A stretch of 13,111 nt of DNA from CAYXDR01 sp046498185 (GTDB taxonomy: Bacteria; Desulfobacterota; DSM-4660; Desulfatiglandales; Desulfatiglandaceae): NCBI GenBank assembly GCA_046498185.1, contig JAWOBE010000173.1, positions 1-13,111 of the forward strand, read 5' to 3'. A model generated the notes under the pieces. That model had not been told where the DNA came from. It worked only from the letters and a program-made list of their open reading frames with translations, and did not search any database. The position numbers and the translations under genes are program-made. How positions within the stretch are numbered: the stretch's first letter is position 1; every line of letters starts with the position of its first letter. Shown piece by piece: positions 6,759-13,111 of the stretch.

Positions 6759-7058
6759 AGTGATACTTCCAATATTAATTGGCCTCCTAAAATCGAAACA
6801 ACCATGTCCCTCGGGGTCGCTGTCGGCGTCGGTATCGGAATTTGACTGACGACCTTTTCGACGCCGGTCCGCGGTCCGTCGGGCCGGTTGTATAGCGAGC
6901 TATGCTTTACCACATACGAGGGCAGTTTTCAAACCAACTGGCCGGCCAGCCTACCTTGACATCAAACAAACCACTATTATTTTTAATACATAGAAAACAT
7001 AAACCGGCGATTGCCGGGGAGACCCGGAACAGCCGAAAAAGTAAGGAGGTGAGTTTCT
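6759..7058. other. 300-bp divergent intergenic region between the CLC gene and hsp20
   Basis: This gap must hold promoters for both flanking genes. Near the CLC start is a small dyad, ccaat-atta-attgg (6769-6782), just upstream of its ribosome binding site. A GC-rich, low-complexity stretch (about 6810-6890) has gtc/ggt-type repeats. The only good promoter match is the hsp20 candidate at 6956-6983. No ORF in this gap looks real. Confidence 0.4.
6956..6983 (+). promoter_or_regulatory. Candidate sigma-70 promoter of hsp20
   Basis: A perfect -35 TTGACA (6956-6961) and a -10 TATTTT (6978-6983, 4 of 6 matches) are 16 bp apart, giving a leader of about 70 nt before the hsp20 ATG. No sigma-32 -10 box (CCCCAT-type) and no CIRCE-like inverted repeat was seen, so the heat-shock control mode cannot be read from sequence. 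Confidence 0.45.
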
Positions 7059-7508
7059 ATGTTCAGCTTGACACCATGGCGTGAGAGAAGAGAAGTGGAT
7101 AATCTGAGACGTGAAATGGACAGGCTTTTTGACAGGTTTTTTGATTTAAAACCTATGTCTTTTTCGGGCGAAGAAGCTCATTTCATACCAACGGTGGATG
7201 TTTCCGAAACAGAAAATGATGTGCTGGTGAAAGCCGAAGTGCCTGGAATGGAAGCGAAGGACATTGATGTATCCGTCCAGGGCCGTATGTTATCAATCCG
7301 GGGAGAACGCAAACACGAAAAGGAAGATAAAGGTGAAAGCTATCACCGGGTCGAAAGAGCATATGGGTCTTTCTCCCGCACCGTTGAGCTTCCTGCAGAA
7401 GTGGATGAATCAAAGGTGGACGCCTCGTACAAGCGCGGGGTGTTGAACCTGAAATTGCCCAAGCTTGTAAAGGAATCTGTCAAAAAAATAGCAATAAAAG
7501 CTGAATAA
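7059..7508 (+). CDS. Small heat-shock protein, Hsp20/alpha-crystallin family
   Basis: This 149-residue ATP-independent holdase chaperone binds unfolding proteins in the cytoplasm and forms oligomers. The N-terminal arm is MFSLTPWRERREVDNLRREM with a DRLFDRFFD amphipathic stretch, typical of bacterial class A Hsp20. The alpha-crystallin domain spans about residues 42-140, with VKAEVPGMEAKDIDVSV, RGERK, the RTVELP strand and the diagnostic YKRGVLNLKLPK. The C-terminal IAI (I-x-I motif) is present in KKIAIKAE and docks into neighbouring subunits in known structures. The start is secure: AGGAGGTG at 7044-7051 lies 7 nt before ATG. It is monocistronic, with a promoter candidate upstream and a strong terminator downstream. 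Confidence 0.96.
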   Translation: MFSLTPWRERREVDNLRREMDRLFDRFFDLKPMSFSGEEAHFIPTVDVSETENDVLVKAEVPGMEAKDIDVSVQGRMLSIRGERKHEKEDKGESYHRVERAYGSFSRTVELPAEVDESKVDASYKRGVLNLKLPKLVKESVKKIAIKAE

Positions 7509-7531
7509 AAGTCCATTTCCGGAAAATCGGC

Positions 7532-7568
7532 GCCGCCCGCAGGTATTCAATACCGCGGGCGGCTTTTT
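7532..7568 (+). terminator. Intrinsic terminator of hsp20
   Basis: A perfect 9-bp GC stem, gccgcccgc (7532-7540) with gcgggcggc (7555-7563), is extended inward by ggtat/atacc past one unpaired A. TTTTT (7564-7568) follows directly. It begins 24 bp after the hsp20 stop. This is the clearest terminator in the window and separates hsp20 from the msbA unit. Confidence 0.93.
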
Positions 7569-7591
7569 ATTCACCCGCCTCCGGCGTCTTC

Positions 7592-7620
7592 TTGACACCG
7601 CGCAGCCCCGACCCTATACT
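7592..7620 (+). promoter_or_regulatory. Near-consensus sigma-70 promoter of the msbA unit
   Basis: TTGACA (7592-7597) and TATACT (7615-7620) are separated by exactly 17 bp: 6 of 6 and 5 of 6 consensus matches. It sits just after the hsp20 terminator and in front of msbA. The expected start of transcription is about 7626-7628, leaving a leader of about 98 nt before the chosen msbA ATG. Confidence 0.8.
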
Positions 7621-7626
7621 TGGTTT

Positions 7627-7724
7627 TCCTCCGGCATTTCCGGATGAAAATTTTATCGGCCGTAGGCGCAACTTTATCATCCGGGTTCTCCGAGGCTGAC
7701 CTTGTTACATATTGTAGAGCCGCC
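7627..7724 (+). other. Untranslated leader of msbA (predicted)
   Basis: This is the stretch between the predicted transcription start and the chosen ATG. It contains a 5-bp hairpin, tccgg (7630-7634) with ccgga (7640-7644), immediately after the start. An in-frame upstream ATG at 7644 lies at the end of that hairpin and has no ribosome binding site. I see no known riboswitch signature. Confidence 0.35.
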
Positions 7725-9545
7725 ATGCTCCGATCTATTCTTGGAAAAGACATCTCACCCTACGTCAAACGCCATTACAGGCTGCTGATCGCTGCGCTCG
7801 CACTCACGGCCATGGCTTCCATCTTCGTCGTAATCCCCGCCTATCTCCTCAAACCCTTTGTGGACGAAGGCATGAAGATGGGAACCGAACCGGTCTCATG
7901 GAAAATTCCATGGATTGTATTCGAACCGGGCGCCTGGACTTCCTGGCGGATCACCGAAAAAACCGTGGTCGAGAATGTATCTCCCAACAGGCTTCTGATC
8001 ATCCTGACCGGCATAGCGTTTATATCCATACTGCTCAAGTCGATAGCCGTCTACCTGAGCGGTCTTGCCGCCACCGCACTTTCCAATCGGGTCGTCATGT
8101 CGCTCAGGGTCGGCCTTTACAACAAATTCGTGACGCTGCCACTTGGTTTTTACCACAAAAGGAAAACAGGGGAACTGATAGCCCGTGCCACCGCGGACCT
8201 GACAATGCTTCAGAACCTCATAGCAAACGTTCTGATCGGCCTGGTTGAGCACCCCCTTACCGCCCTGGTGTTCCTGTGCTACCTTTTCGTGATGAACTAC
8301 AAGCTCACGGTGCTGGTATTCGTGATCGTTCCGTTGATAGTCGGGCTCATGCGGCTGTTCGGCCGGAAGGTTCAAAAACATGCAACCCGTGTACAGGATG
8401 CAACCGCAGAGGTCACTTCAGCCTACCAGGAAACACTGATGTGCCTCAAGGTCATATACGGATTTTTCACCTCTGACCGTGAAACGGAGCGTTTCCGCAT
8501 TCTCGCGCAGGACCTTTATCGAAAAATCATGAAATGGAGCCGGTGGAGTCTCGGACTCGGCCCGATGATGGACTCGGCGGTATTCCTGGTGCTCCCGGCG
8601 GTGCTGATAACGGGCAAAATCATGTTCGATCACACCCTGGGAGAGCTCATGAGTATGGTATACGCCTTCAGCCGGGTTTACAGCCCGGTCAAAAAGCTGG
8701 CTCTCGTGAACAACAATTTAAGGACGCTGCAGGGAGCGACCGCCAGAGTCTTCGAAATATTGCGAACCGAGCCCGATCTGGCCGAAAAACCCGACGCCCC
8801 GGTTCTCGGCCGCCACAAGGAATCCATTCGGTTCCGGGGGGTCTCCTTCCATTACAATCCCGAAACACCCGTGCTGCGCAATATCTCCTTCACCATCAAA
8901 GCCGGGGAAATGGTGGCTTTCGTGGGATCCACCGGGTCGGGTAAGAGCACCCTGCTCGATCTCATTTCTCGTTTCCACGACACAACCGAGGGAGCTGTCT
9001 TGATAGATGAAATGGATGTGCGCGATGTAACCCTGGGATCACTTCGCAGACAAATAGGCATTGTAAATCAGGATGTCCTCCTGTTCCACGACACAATATC
9101 CAGCAATATCTCTTACGGCAAACCGGATGCGAACCAGGAAGAAATAATCTCGGCCGCCAAGGCCGCACATGCCCATGACTTTATCATGGAGCAGACCGCG
9201 GGTTACGACACGCTGGTAGGCGACAGGGGCGGATCCCTTTCAGGCGGTCAAAAACAGCGCATAGCCATCGCCAGGGCATTGATAACGAACCCCTCCATAT
9301 TGATTCTTGACGAAGCGGCATCGGCACTGGATACCGAGAGCGAAGCGCTGGTTCAAAAAGCCATAGACCGGCTTCACGGTCAAATGACGATACTGGTGGT
9401 GGCTCACCGTTTAAGCACAATCCGGAAAGCCGACCGCATCTTCGTGCTGGAACACGGCGAAATCGTGGAATCCGGCACAAGGGAGGAACTGCTTTCCAGA
9501 AACGGTCGCTTCAAGAGGCTCTATGAAATGCAGTTTCAAGACTGA
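7725..9545 (+). CDS. msbA: MsbA-type lipid A/phospholipid ABC exporter (permease-ATPase fusion)
   Basis: This half-transporter works as a homodimer in the inner membrane and flips lipid A-core (or a similar lipid) using ATP. From 7725 it has 606 residues: a six-helix exporter domain (about 15-335) and an ABC ATPase (about 367-606). ATPase motifs are Walker A GSTGSGKST (401-409), Q-loop Gln449, signature LSGGQ (505-509), Walker B ILILDE (525-530) with DEAASALD, and H-loop His561. The loop between TM1 and TM2 (about 48-88) looks longer than in E. coli MsbA. I chose the start at 7725 for its family-like N-terminus; the frame is open back to a TTG at 7620, but that codon overlaps the promoter -10. 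The GT2 gene overlaps its end by 23 bp. Another lipid-linked substrate is possible. Confidence 0.9.
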   Translation: MLRSILGKDISPYVKRHYRLLIAALALTAMASIFVVIPAYLLKPFVDEGMKMGTEPVSWKIPWIVFEPGAWTSWRITEKTVVENVSPNRLLIILTGIAFISILLKSIAVYLSGLAATALSNRVVMSLRVGLYNKFVTLPLGFYHKRKTGELIARATADLTMLQNLIANVLIGLVEHPLTALVFLCYLFVMNYKLTVLVFVIVPLIVGLMRLFGRKVQKHATRVQDATAEVTSAYQETLMCLKVIYGFFTSDRETERFRILAQDLYRKIMKWSRWSLGLGPMMDSAVFLVLPAVLITGKIMFDHTLGELMSMVYAFSRVYSPVKKLALVNNNLRTLQGATARVFEILRTEPDLAEKPDAPVLGRHKESIRFRGVSFHYNPETPVLRNISFTIKAGEMVAFVGSTGSGKSTLLDLISRFHDTTEGAVLIDEMDVRDVTLGSLRRQIGIVNQDVLLFHDTISSNISYGKPDANQEEIISAAKAAHAHDFIMEQTAGYDTLVGDRGGSLSGGQKQRIAIARALITNPSILILDEAASALDTESEALVQKAIDRLHGQMTILVVAHRLSTIRKADRIFVLEHGEIVESGTREELLSRNGRFKRLYEMQFQD

Positions 9546-10527
9546 AGAGAACAGCCCTGCAATGGAATTAAAAAAAACATCGTCAAAACAGTTGGACATT
9601 TCCTTCGTTATCGTGAATTGGAACACGAAAAACCTGCTCATGGACTGCCTCCATTCCGTATTCGATACCGTAACGGGCATAAACTTCGAGGTTTGGGTCG
9701 TGGACAACGGCTCCAAAGACGGAAGTGCAGAGGCGGTAGCCGGGTTTTACCCCCAGGTGAACCTGATTGCAAACGAAACCAACAGGGGATTCGCAGCAGC
9801 AAACAACCAGGCCTTTGAACAAATGAACGGGCGTTATGCACTGCTTTTGAACTCCGATGCCGCACTCCAGAGCGGGGCAGCCGACGAACTATACAATTTC
9901 ATGGAAAACACCCCCGGCGCCGGGATGGCATGCGGCCAACTGCTGAACCCGGACGGATCCCTTCAAAACGCCTTCGCCCCGTTTCCCTGTTTTTGGACCC
10001 TGCTGTTCAACGAAAGCCTGTTGAGGCTGGTACTACCCCGCCGCTTTACCCCCAAAAACATCAAAGCCGACCGGCCGCTCCCCGTGGATTCGTGCATAGG
10101 CGCCTGCATGATCGTCCGCAGGCGCGCGATGGACCGGGTTGGATTTTTCGACGAAAGCTTCTTCTTTTTCCTGGAGGAAACGGACTGGGCCTACAGGATG
10201 CGAAAAGACGGGTGGGGGATTTTTTTCGTCCCCTCGGCGCGGATACTCCATCACCAGGGGGCAAGCATAGGAATCACCGCTCGCGGCAGGAAGCTGTTTT
10301 ACAGGTCGCGCTACCTGTACCTGAGGAAGTGGCACCCGAATCTCGCCGTTGCCGCCCCTGTCCTTATCTCTGTGAGACTCGCAGTGAACGCGCTACTGAA
10401 CTTGGCGGCGGTGTTGCTGACCCTCGGGCTCAACAAATCCTTCAGGCGAAAGTTTTCGGTTTACCTTGATCTTATCCGTTGGCATCTGGCCGGTTGCCCG
10501 AAGCCTCTTCCGCCGGGTGAAAAATGA
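9523..10527 (+). CDS. Family 2 glycosyltransferase (WbbL/rhamnosyltransferase-like)
   Basis: This protein probably adds a sugar to LPS core, O-antigen or another lipid-linked glycan at the cytoplasmic face. The GT-A fold signals are ISFVIVNWN (27-35), VDNGSKDGS (60-68), NRGFAAANN (87-95) and NSDA (110-113, metal-binding position). The acceptor-side block is CIGACMIVRR (191-200) followed by GFFDESFFFFLEETDWAYRM (207-226). A hydrophobic segment near 275-302 suggests membrane association. The start at 9523 lies inside the msbA end with AAGAGG 4 nt upstream, implying coupling; an alternative ATG at 9562 would drop 13 residues without touching the domain. The specific sugar cannot be told from sequence. 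It ends 6 bp from a convergent methyltransferase. Confidence 0.9.
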   Translation: MKCSFKTEENSPAMELKKTSSKQLDISFVIVNWNTKNLLMDCLHSVFDTVTGINFEVWVVDNGSKDGSAEAVAGFYPQVNLIANETNRGFAAANNQAFEQMNGRYALLLNSDAALQSGAADELYNFMENTPGAGMACGQLLNPDGSLQNAFAPFPCFWTLLFNESLLRLVLPRRFTPKNIKADRPLPVDSCIGACMIVRRRAMDRVGFFDESFFFFLEETDWAYRMRKDGWGIFFVPSARILHHQGASIGITARGRKLFYRSRYLYLRKWHPNLAVAAPVLISVRLAVNALLNLAAVLLTLGLNKSFRRKFSVYLDLIRWHLAGCPKPLPPGEK

Positions 10528-10533
10528 CTGCCA

Positions 10534-11358
10534 TCAGCGCTTCACGGCCGCGACCGCGATGCTGGTGCCGGAAAACATTTTTGCGATCAACCTGGCCACC
10601 GGTTTAAGCACCACCGTCCGGGCAAGCCTATTTTTCACCCATTCGGAATGGTACGTTTTGCTGCGAACCACCCGGAAGCCGTGAGCGTCCAAAAAACGTG
10701 TGAGCGTTTCCGGCGTGAAATGCCAGAAATGGTATGGAATCGACCAACCGTCCCATTCCTTGCCGATGCGCCGGGCATCGGTGCCTAAATGGTTGGGGAC
10801 ATCCACGATAAGCACCCCGGCGGGCTTTAACCATAGTGATGCGGCATGCAATGCCTCGTTTGGGTCCGTCATATGCTCGAGAGAATGCCACATGCTGATG
10901 ACATCGAAACTTTCCGGGTCAAAAACCCCATCCGAAACATCCGAAACCGTTATATCGATTCCCAGCGTGTCCCTCGCATACCCGGCAGCCCAATCAGATA
11001 CATCCAGGCCCTTCACCGAAAAACCCGCCTGCTTGATTGCATGAAGGAAATAACCGTACCCGCAGCCTATGTCCAAAAGCTTTCCGCTCCGGACGAGCCT
11101 GCGGATGAAACGGACACGATGAGACTCCCCGCTTATTCTTTTTGCAAACAACTCCGAGGCAGGGTCCAGCCCCTGGTCGTAACGCTCCGTGAAGTATGCG
11201 CACCTGTACAATCGGCCGATTTCTTCCGACGAAGGCCGCGGATCCAGAAATCCAAATCCGCAATGGTCGCAACGCATGACGGTCCATCCATCGACGGACA
11301 AAAGCGGGCTGCGGTCTGAAGAACCGCATATAATACATGAAACCGGGGCATTCTCCAT
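10534..11358 (-). CDS. Zinc-ribbon class I SAM-dependent methyltransferase
   Basis: This 274-residue protein probably methylates a sugar or other cell-surface precursor. An N-terminal zinc ribbon (Cys8, Cys11, Cys30, Cys33 in CIICG and CDHCG) precedes a Rossmann methyltransferase domain. SAM motif I is LLDIGCGYGYFL (94-105), the acidic strand end is GLDVSD (117-122), and the later motifs are DVISMWHSLEHM (152-163) and LKPAGVLIVDVPN (177-189), followed by YHFWHFTPETL. Zinc-ribbon plus methyltransferase is common among sugar methyltransferases of polysaccharide loci; the substrate here is inferred only from neighbours. Its ATG overlaps the GT4 stop in TAATG, and AGAGG lies upstream inside the GT4 gene, so the two are translationally coupled. 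Confidence 0.9.
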   Translation of the reverse strand: MENAPVSCIICGSSDRSPLLSVDGWTVMRCDHCGFGFLDPRPSSEEIGRLYRCAYFTERYDQGLDPASELFAKRISGESHRVRFIRRLVRSGKLLDIGCGYGYFLHAIKQAGFSVKGLDVSDWAAGYARDTLGIDITVSDVSDGVFDPESFDVISMWHSLEHMTDPNEALHAASLWLKPAGVLIVDVPNHLGTDARRIGKEWDGWSIPYHFWHFTPETLTRFLDAHGFRVVRSKTYHSEWVKNRLARTVVLKPVARLIAKMFSGTSIAVAAVKR

Positions 11359-12470
11359 TACTTAAAGCCTCTACCATTAACGCTCTGATACACGTCCGCC
11401 ACCCTGGATGCCATTCCTTCCCACGAATGCGCGGCTGCTGCGATTCGACTGAAATTCCCCATTTGTTCACGCCTTTCACGATCCATGAGGCTGCCGATGC
11501 ACTCCGCAAACTCGGAAGCAGGGGCGCCCACCGGAAGGACGAATCCTTCGCGGCCCGAGGTCACGATATCCTTCGCACCGGTTCTGTCTGTTATTATAAC
11601 CGGAAGTCCTGCGGCCATGGCTTCAAGTACAACCAAACCAAAGGTGTCGAACCGGCTCGGCATAAAAAAAACATCGGCCGAAGCATAGCAGGCGACCATA
11701 TCCTCTACCACCCCTGCGAACCTCACCCGTTCCGAGACGCCCAGTTCCTCCGCCCGCGCCTTATAGCGCTTCAAATCCCCCCGGCCCGCAACCAGCAAAG
11801 CCGGCCGAACGCCGGGCTTTGCATGCACCGCCGCGGCGAGAGCCTCTATCGCAAGATCGAGACGTTTTATCTCGAAATTCATCCCGACGAACAAAACCAC
11901 GACATCATCTTCCGTGAAACCCCAGTCGGCTCTTAGGCTGTCCCTTTCCGCCGTATCAAAAAACCTTTGATCTATGCCCGGGTGTATCACCCTGAGCCTT
12001 GCTTCGGGCAGAGAATATAACCTCTGAAGCTCCTCCTTCACAAGCGAAGATACCGGAAGTATAAATGGTTTTGCCCGCGTGATCCCCCGCCGCTCTACCC
12101 ATTCGACCGCCATGTCAAAAAGGCTCATCCGCTTGCCGCGCGCCTCGCGCACCCATGTCCGGTGCGGAATCCCGTGCATTGTAAAAACATCCATATCCAC
12201 AATGCGCTCGTGGCTGTGTATCAAATCGAACCGTCCCCGTGCCGTCATGCGCGCCGCGATAAACGCGAATGCCAGGGGCCTCAACCAGCGGGGGAAAACG
12301 ATTCGGGGCAACCGGTGGAAAGTCACCGGGGAAAAACCCGCGCGCCAGGCGTTCGCGAAAACATGGATGTCCATGTTTTCCTGTCGCGCCAGGCGTTCCG
12401 TCAGCTCGAAAACAACCCGTTCAGCGCCTCCCACAAGCCCGTATTTAGGTACCACGACGGCAACTTTCAT
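11358..12470 (-). CDS. Family 4 glycosyltransferase, WaaG (RfaG)-like
   Basis: This 370-residue GT-B enzyme probably transfers a sugar from a nucleotide donor to lipid A-core or a related glycolipid on the cytoplasmic side. The N-terminal domain starts MKVAVVVPKYG and has GGAERVV (14-20) and IHSHER (84-89). The donor domain has VIHPGID (161-167), LFVGMNFEIKRLDLAIEA (193-210), LLVAGRGD (225-232) and the catalytic-site block PSRFDTFGLVVLEAMAAGLP (271-290). In the family E-x7-E motif the first acidic residue is Asp275 and the second Glu283, a substitution also familiar in WaaG-like proteins. GAGGTG lies just before ATG. The methyltransferase follows in TAATG overlap. Members of this family vary widely in sugar specificity, so I give no symbol. 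Upstream DNA is repeat-rich and shows no clear promoter. Confidence 0.92.
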   Translation of the reverse strand: MKVAVVVPKYGLVGGAERVVFELTERLARQENMDIHVFANAWRAGFSPVTFHRLPRIVFPRWLRPLAFAFIAARMTARGRFDLIHSHERIVDMDVFTMHGIPHRTWVREARGKRMSLFDMAVEWVERRGITRAKPFILPVSSLVKEELQRLYSLPEARLRVIHPGIDQRFFDTAERDSLRADWGFTEDDVVVLFVGMNFEIKRLDLAIEALAAAVHAKPGVRPALLVAGRGDLKRYKARAEELGVSERVRFAGVVEDMVACYASADVFFMPSRFDTFGLVVLEAMAAGLPVIITDRTGAKDIVTSGREGFVLPVGAPASEFAECIGSLMDRERREQMGNFSRIAAAAHSWEGMASRVADVYQSVNGRGFK

Positions 12471-12490
12471 TTACACCTCTTATAATCCTT

Positions 12491-12583
12491 CAGCTTTTAG
12501 CTCTTAGCAGGCGGAAAAAGCACTACTTGAAAAACAGCCGATAACGACAACGATAACATGTCGGGAATGGAATCCCGGCCTAC
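12491..12583. repeat. Dispersed repeat copy with GTAG-type REP hairpin (variant stem)
   Basis: This is related to 12948-13044 over its first part and to 1-111 over its end. The hairpin is gtcggga (12560-12566), loop atggaa, tcccggc (12573-12579), then ctac (12580-12583). Against the left-end copies the inner base pair is swapped (T-A to A-T) while the loop and ctac are unchanged, and one outer pair becomes T-G wobble on this strand. Relative to 12948-13044 it lacks a 27-bp block bounded by acaacga, which looks like a deletion between short direct repeats. It begins only 20 bp upstream of the GT4 start codon. Confidence 0.75.
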
Positions 12584-12638
12584 AAGCTACGTATCTACCC
12601 GAAAACAGCCGACGCCGATAGTTTGCATCGATGGCTTT

Positions 12639-12691
12639 CGATTACGATTACGACAACGACAACCGTTCCGCTTTCGCTCCACTGACAACGA
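12639..12691. repeat. Degenerate copy of the acgaca-hexamer repeat
   Basis: This holds the gattacgacaacgacaacc core, then a diverged version of the cgcttcgctgacaacg segment with an insertion (ccgttccgctttcgctccac). It has no REP hairpin. Positions 12692-12830 show nothing recognisable. Confidence 0.55.
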
Positions 12692-12830
12692 GCTTACCTC
12701 AAGTAGAATAAAGGCTGCGACGGGGGTTTCGATGCGGGAGATTCATCGCCGAGAAGGTGCATCAAGCGAGTGGCTTCGGTGAAAGAGCCAAAGCTTGCAT
12801 CTGAATCCCCGCCGGTGCCGATTCCTTTAT

Positions 12831-12853
12831 CGCGGTTAAAAACCGCTCCCACA
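12831..12853 (-). repeat. REP-like element, GGAG family, copy 3 (variant stem)
   Basis: The plus strand reads gcggtt (12832-12837), loop aaa, aaccgc (12841-12846), then tcccaca; the minus strand reads TGTGGGAG before the stem, as in the copies at 571-597 and 3477-3503. One stem pair is changed on both sides (gcggat/atccgc to gcggtt/aaccgc), so pairing is kept. Positions 12854-12947 show nothing else that I can identify. Confidence 0.55.
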
Positions 12854-12947
12854 CCATATAGCAAAGTCTCCCTCGTGGAGAACTACGAAATATGAAGGTC
12901 CCGCAGCGAAATCCCCGGTGCGGCCGGAATCCGAAGGTACTAGCCTG

Positions 12948-13044
12948 CAGCCGTTAGCTATTACCAAGCGGAAAAAAGCACGACTTGAAAAACAGCCGAT
13001 AACGACAACGACAACGACAACCGCTTCGCTGACAACGATAACAT
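12948..13044. repeat. Dispersed repeat copy with three acgaca hexamers and no REP hairpin
   Basis: This aligns from cagccgttagct onward with 12491-12559 and carries the full acgaca tract plus cgcttcgctgacaacgataacat as in 1-111. It has one hexamer more than the left-end copies. The expected gtcggg hairpin is missing: after acat the sequence diverges. The remaining 67 bp to the window end show only a short ggggt/acccc dyad and no gene. Confidence 0.7.
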
Positions 13045-13111
13045 ATGGGATCTCAGTGAGTTATATGTGGGGGTGAAGGACCCCAGACTCCACCAGGATT
13101 TAAAGGCGGCT

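Noticed and set aside
5832..6845. 337-codon plus-strand frame antisense to the CLC gene
   Set aside because: It is low-complexity, His/Arg/Gly-rich translation typical of the reverse of a membrane protein gene, with no ribosome binding site.
7620..7724. N-terminal extension of msbA from a TTG at 7620 or ATG at 7644
   Set aside because: The TTG overlaps the last base of the -10 box and precedes the expected transcript start. The ATG at 7644 lies in a hairpin without a ribosome binding site, and the added residues do not look like the family.
10846..11936. Plus-strand frames of 157 and 199 codons opposite the methyltransferase and GT4 genes
   Set aside because: They are antisense shadows of well-supported genes, without ribosome binding sites or domain signals.
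12558..12782. 74-codon frame in the right intergenic region
   Set aside because: It is built mostly from repeat sequence, has no ribosome binding site and no resemblance to a protein.
12491..13044. Repeated blocks as a possible CRISPR array
   Set aside because: Copies are unequal, irregularly spaced and internally deleted. There are no uniform spacers and no cas genes.

Overview
This window looks like chromosomal DNA from a Gram-negative bacterium. It is most likely a deltaproteobacterium in the broad sense (Desulfobacterota), inferred from the LPS-type genes (msbA plus core/O-antigen-like glycosyltransferases), the protein flavour, and intergenic DNA rich in small dispersed repeats. No rRNA, tRNA, CRISPR array, transposase or phage gene is visible. 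The genus cannot be named from the sequence.

Layout. Positions 1-845 are non-coding. They hold two perfect 111-bp direct repeats, a segment with nested inverted repeats, a REP-like hairpin and a candidate promoter. Next is a small plus-strand gene (846-1100) for an 84-residue free-standing protein resembling EF-Tu domain II. Its 3' end overlaps, tail to tail, an unrecognised 179-residue minus-strand gene (1082-1621) that lies downstream of pyrG (CTP synthase, 1700-3313, minus). A 288-bp divergent gap carries the pyrG promoter candidate and a strong REP/terminator-like hairpin. It separates pyrG from der (3602-4909, plus, ribosome-assembly GTPase). der converges on a CLC-type chloride channel/transporter gene with two CBS domains (4989-6758, minus). 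After a 300-bp gap come an Hsp20 small heat-shock gene (7059-7508) with a textbook intrinsic terminator, and a near-consensus promoter with a roughly 100-nt leader in front of an msbA-like lipid flippase gene.

Envelope block. msbA (7725-9545) overlaps a GT2 glycosyltransferase (9523-10527) on the plus strand. Facing them on the minus strand is a coupled pair, a GT4 WaaG-like glycosyltransferase (11358-12470) and a zinc-ribbon SAM methyltransferase (10534-11358), joined by a TAATG stop/start. Together these suggest a locus for building (GT4, GT2, methyltransferase) and exporting (MsbA) lipid A-core or related surface glycolipid. The two convergent units are only 6 bp apart, with no terminator visible.

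Repeats. Positions 12471-13111 are non-coding and full of degenerate copies of the repeat seen at the left end. At least two REP-like hairpin families occur. On the minus strand one reads GTAG-hairpin and the other GGAG-hairpin, and both have copies with compensatory stem changes. This dispersed repeat system, the nested structure at 124-251, the orphan EF-Tu-like protein and the atypical CLC pore residues are the most interesting things here. No clearly new multi-gene system was found.
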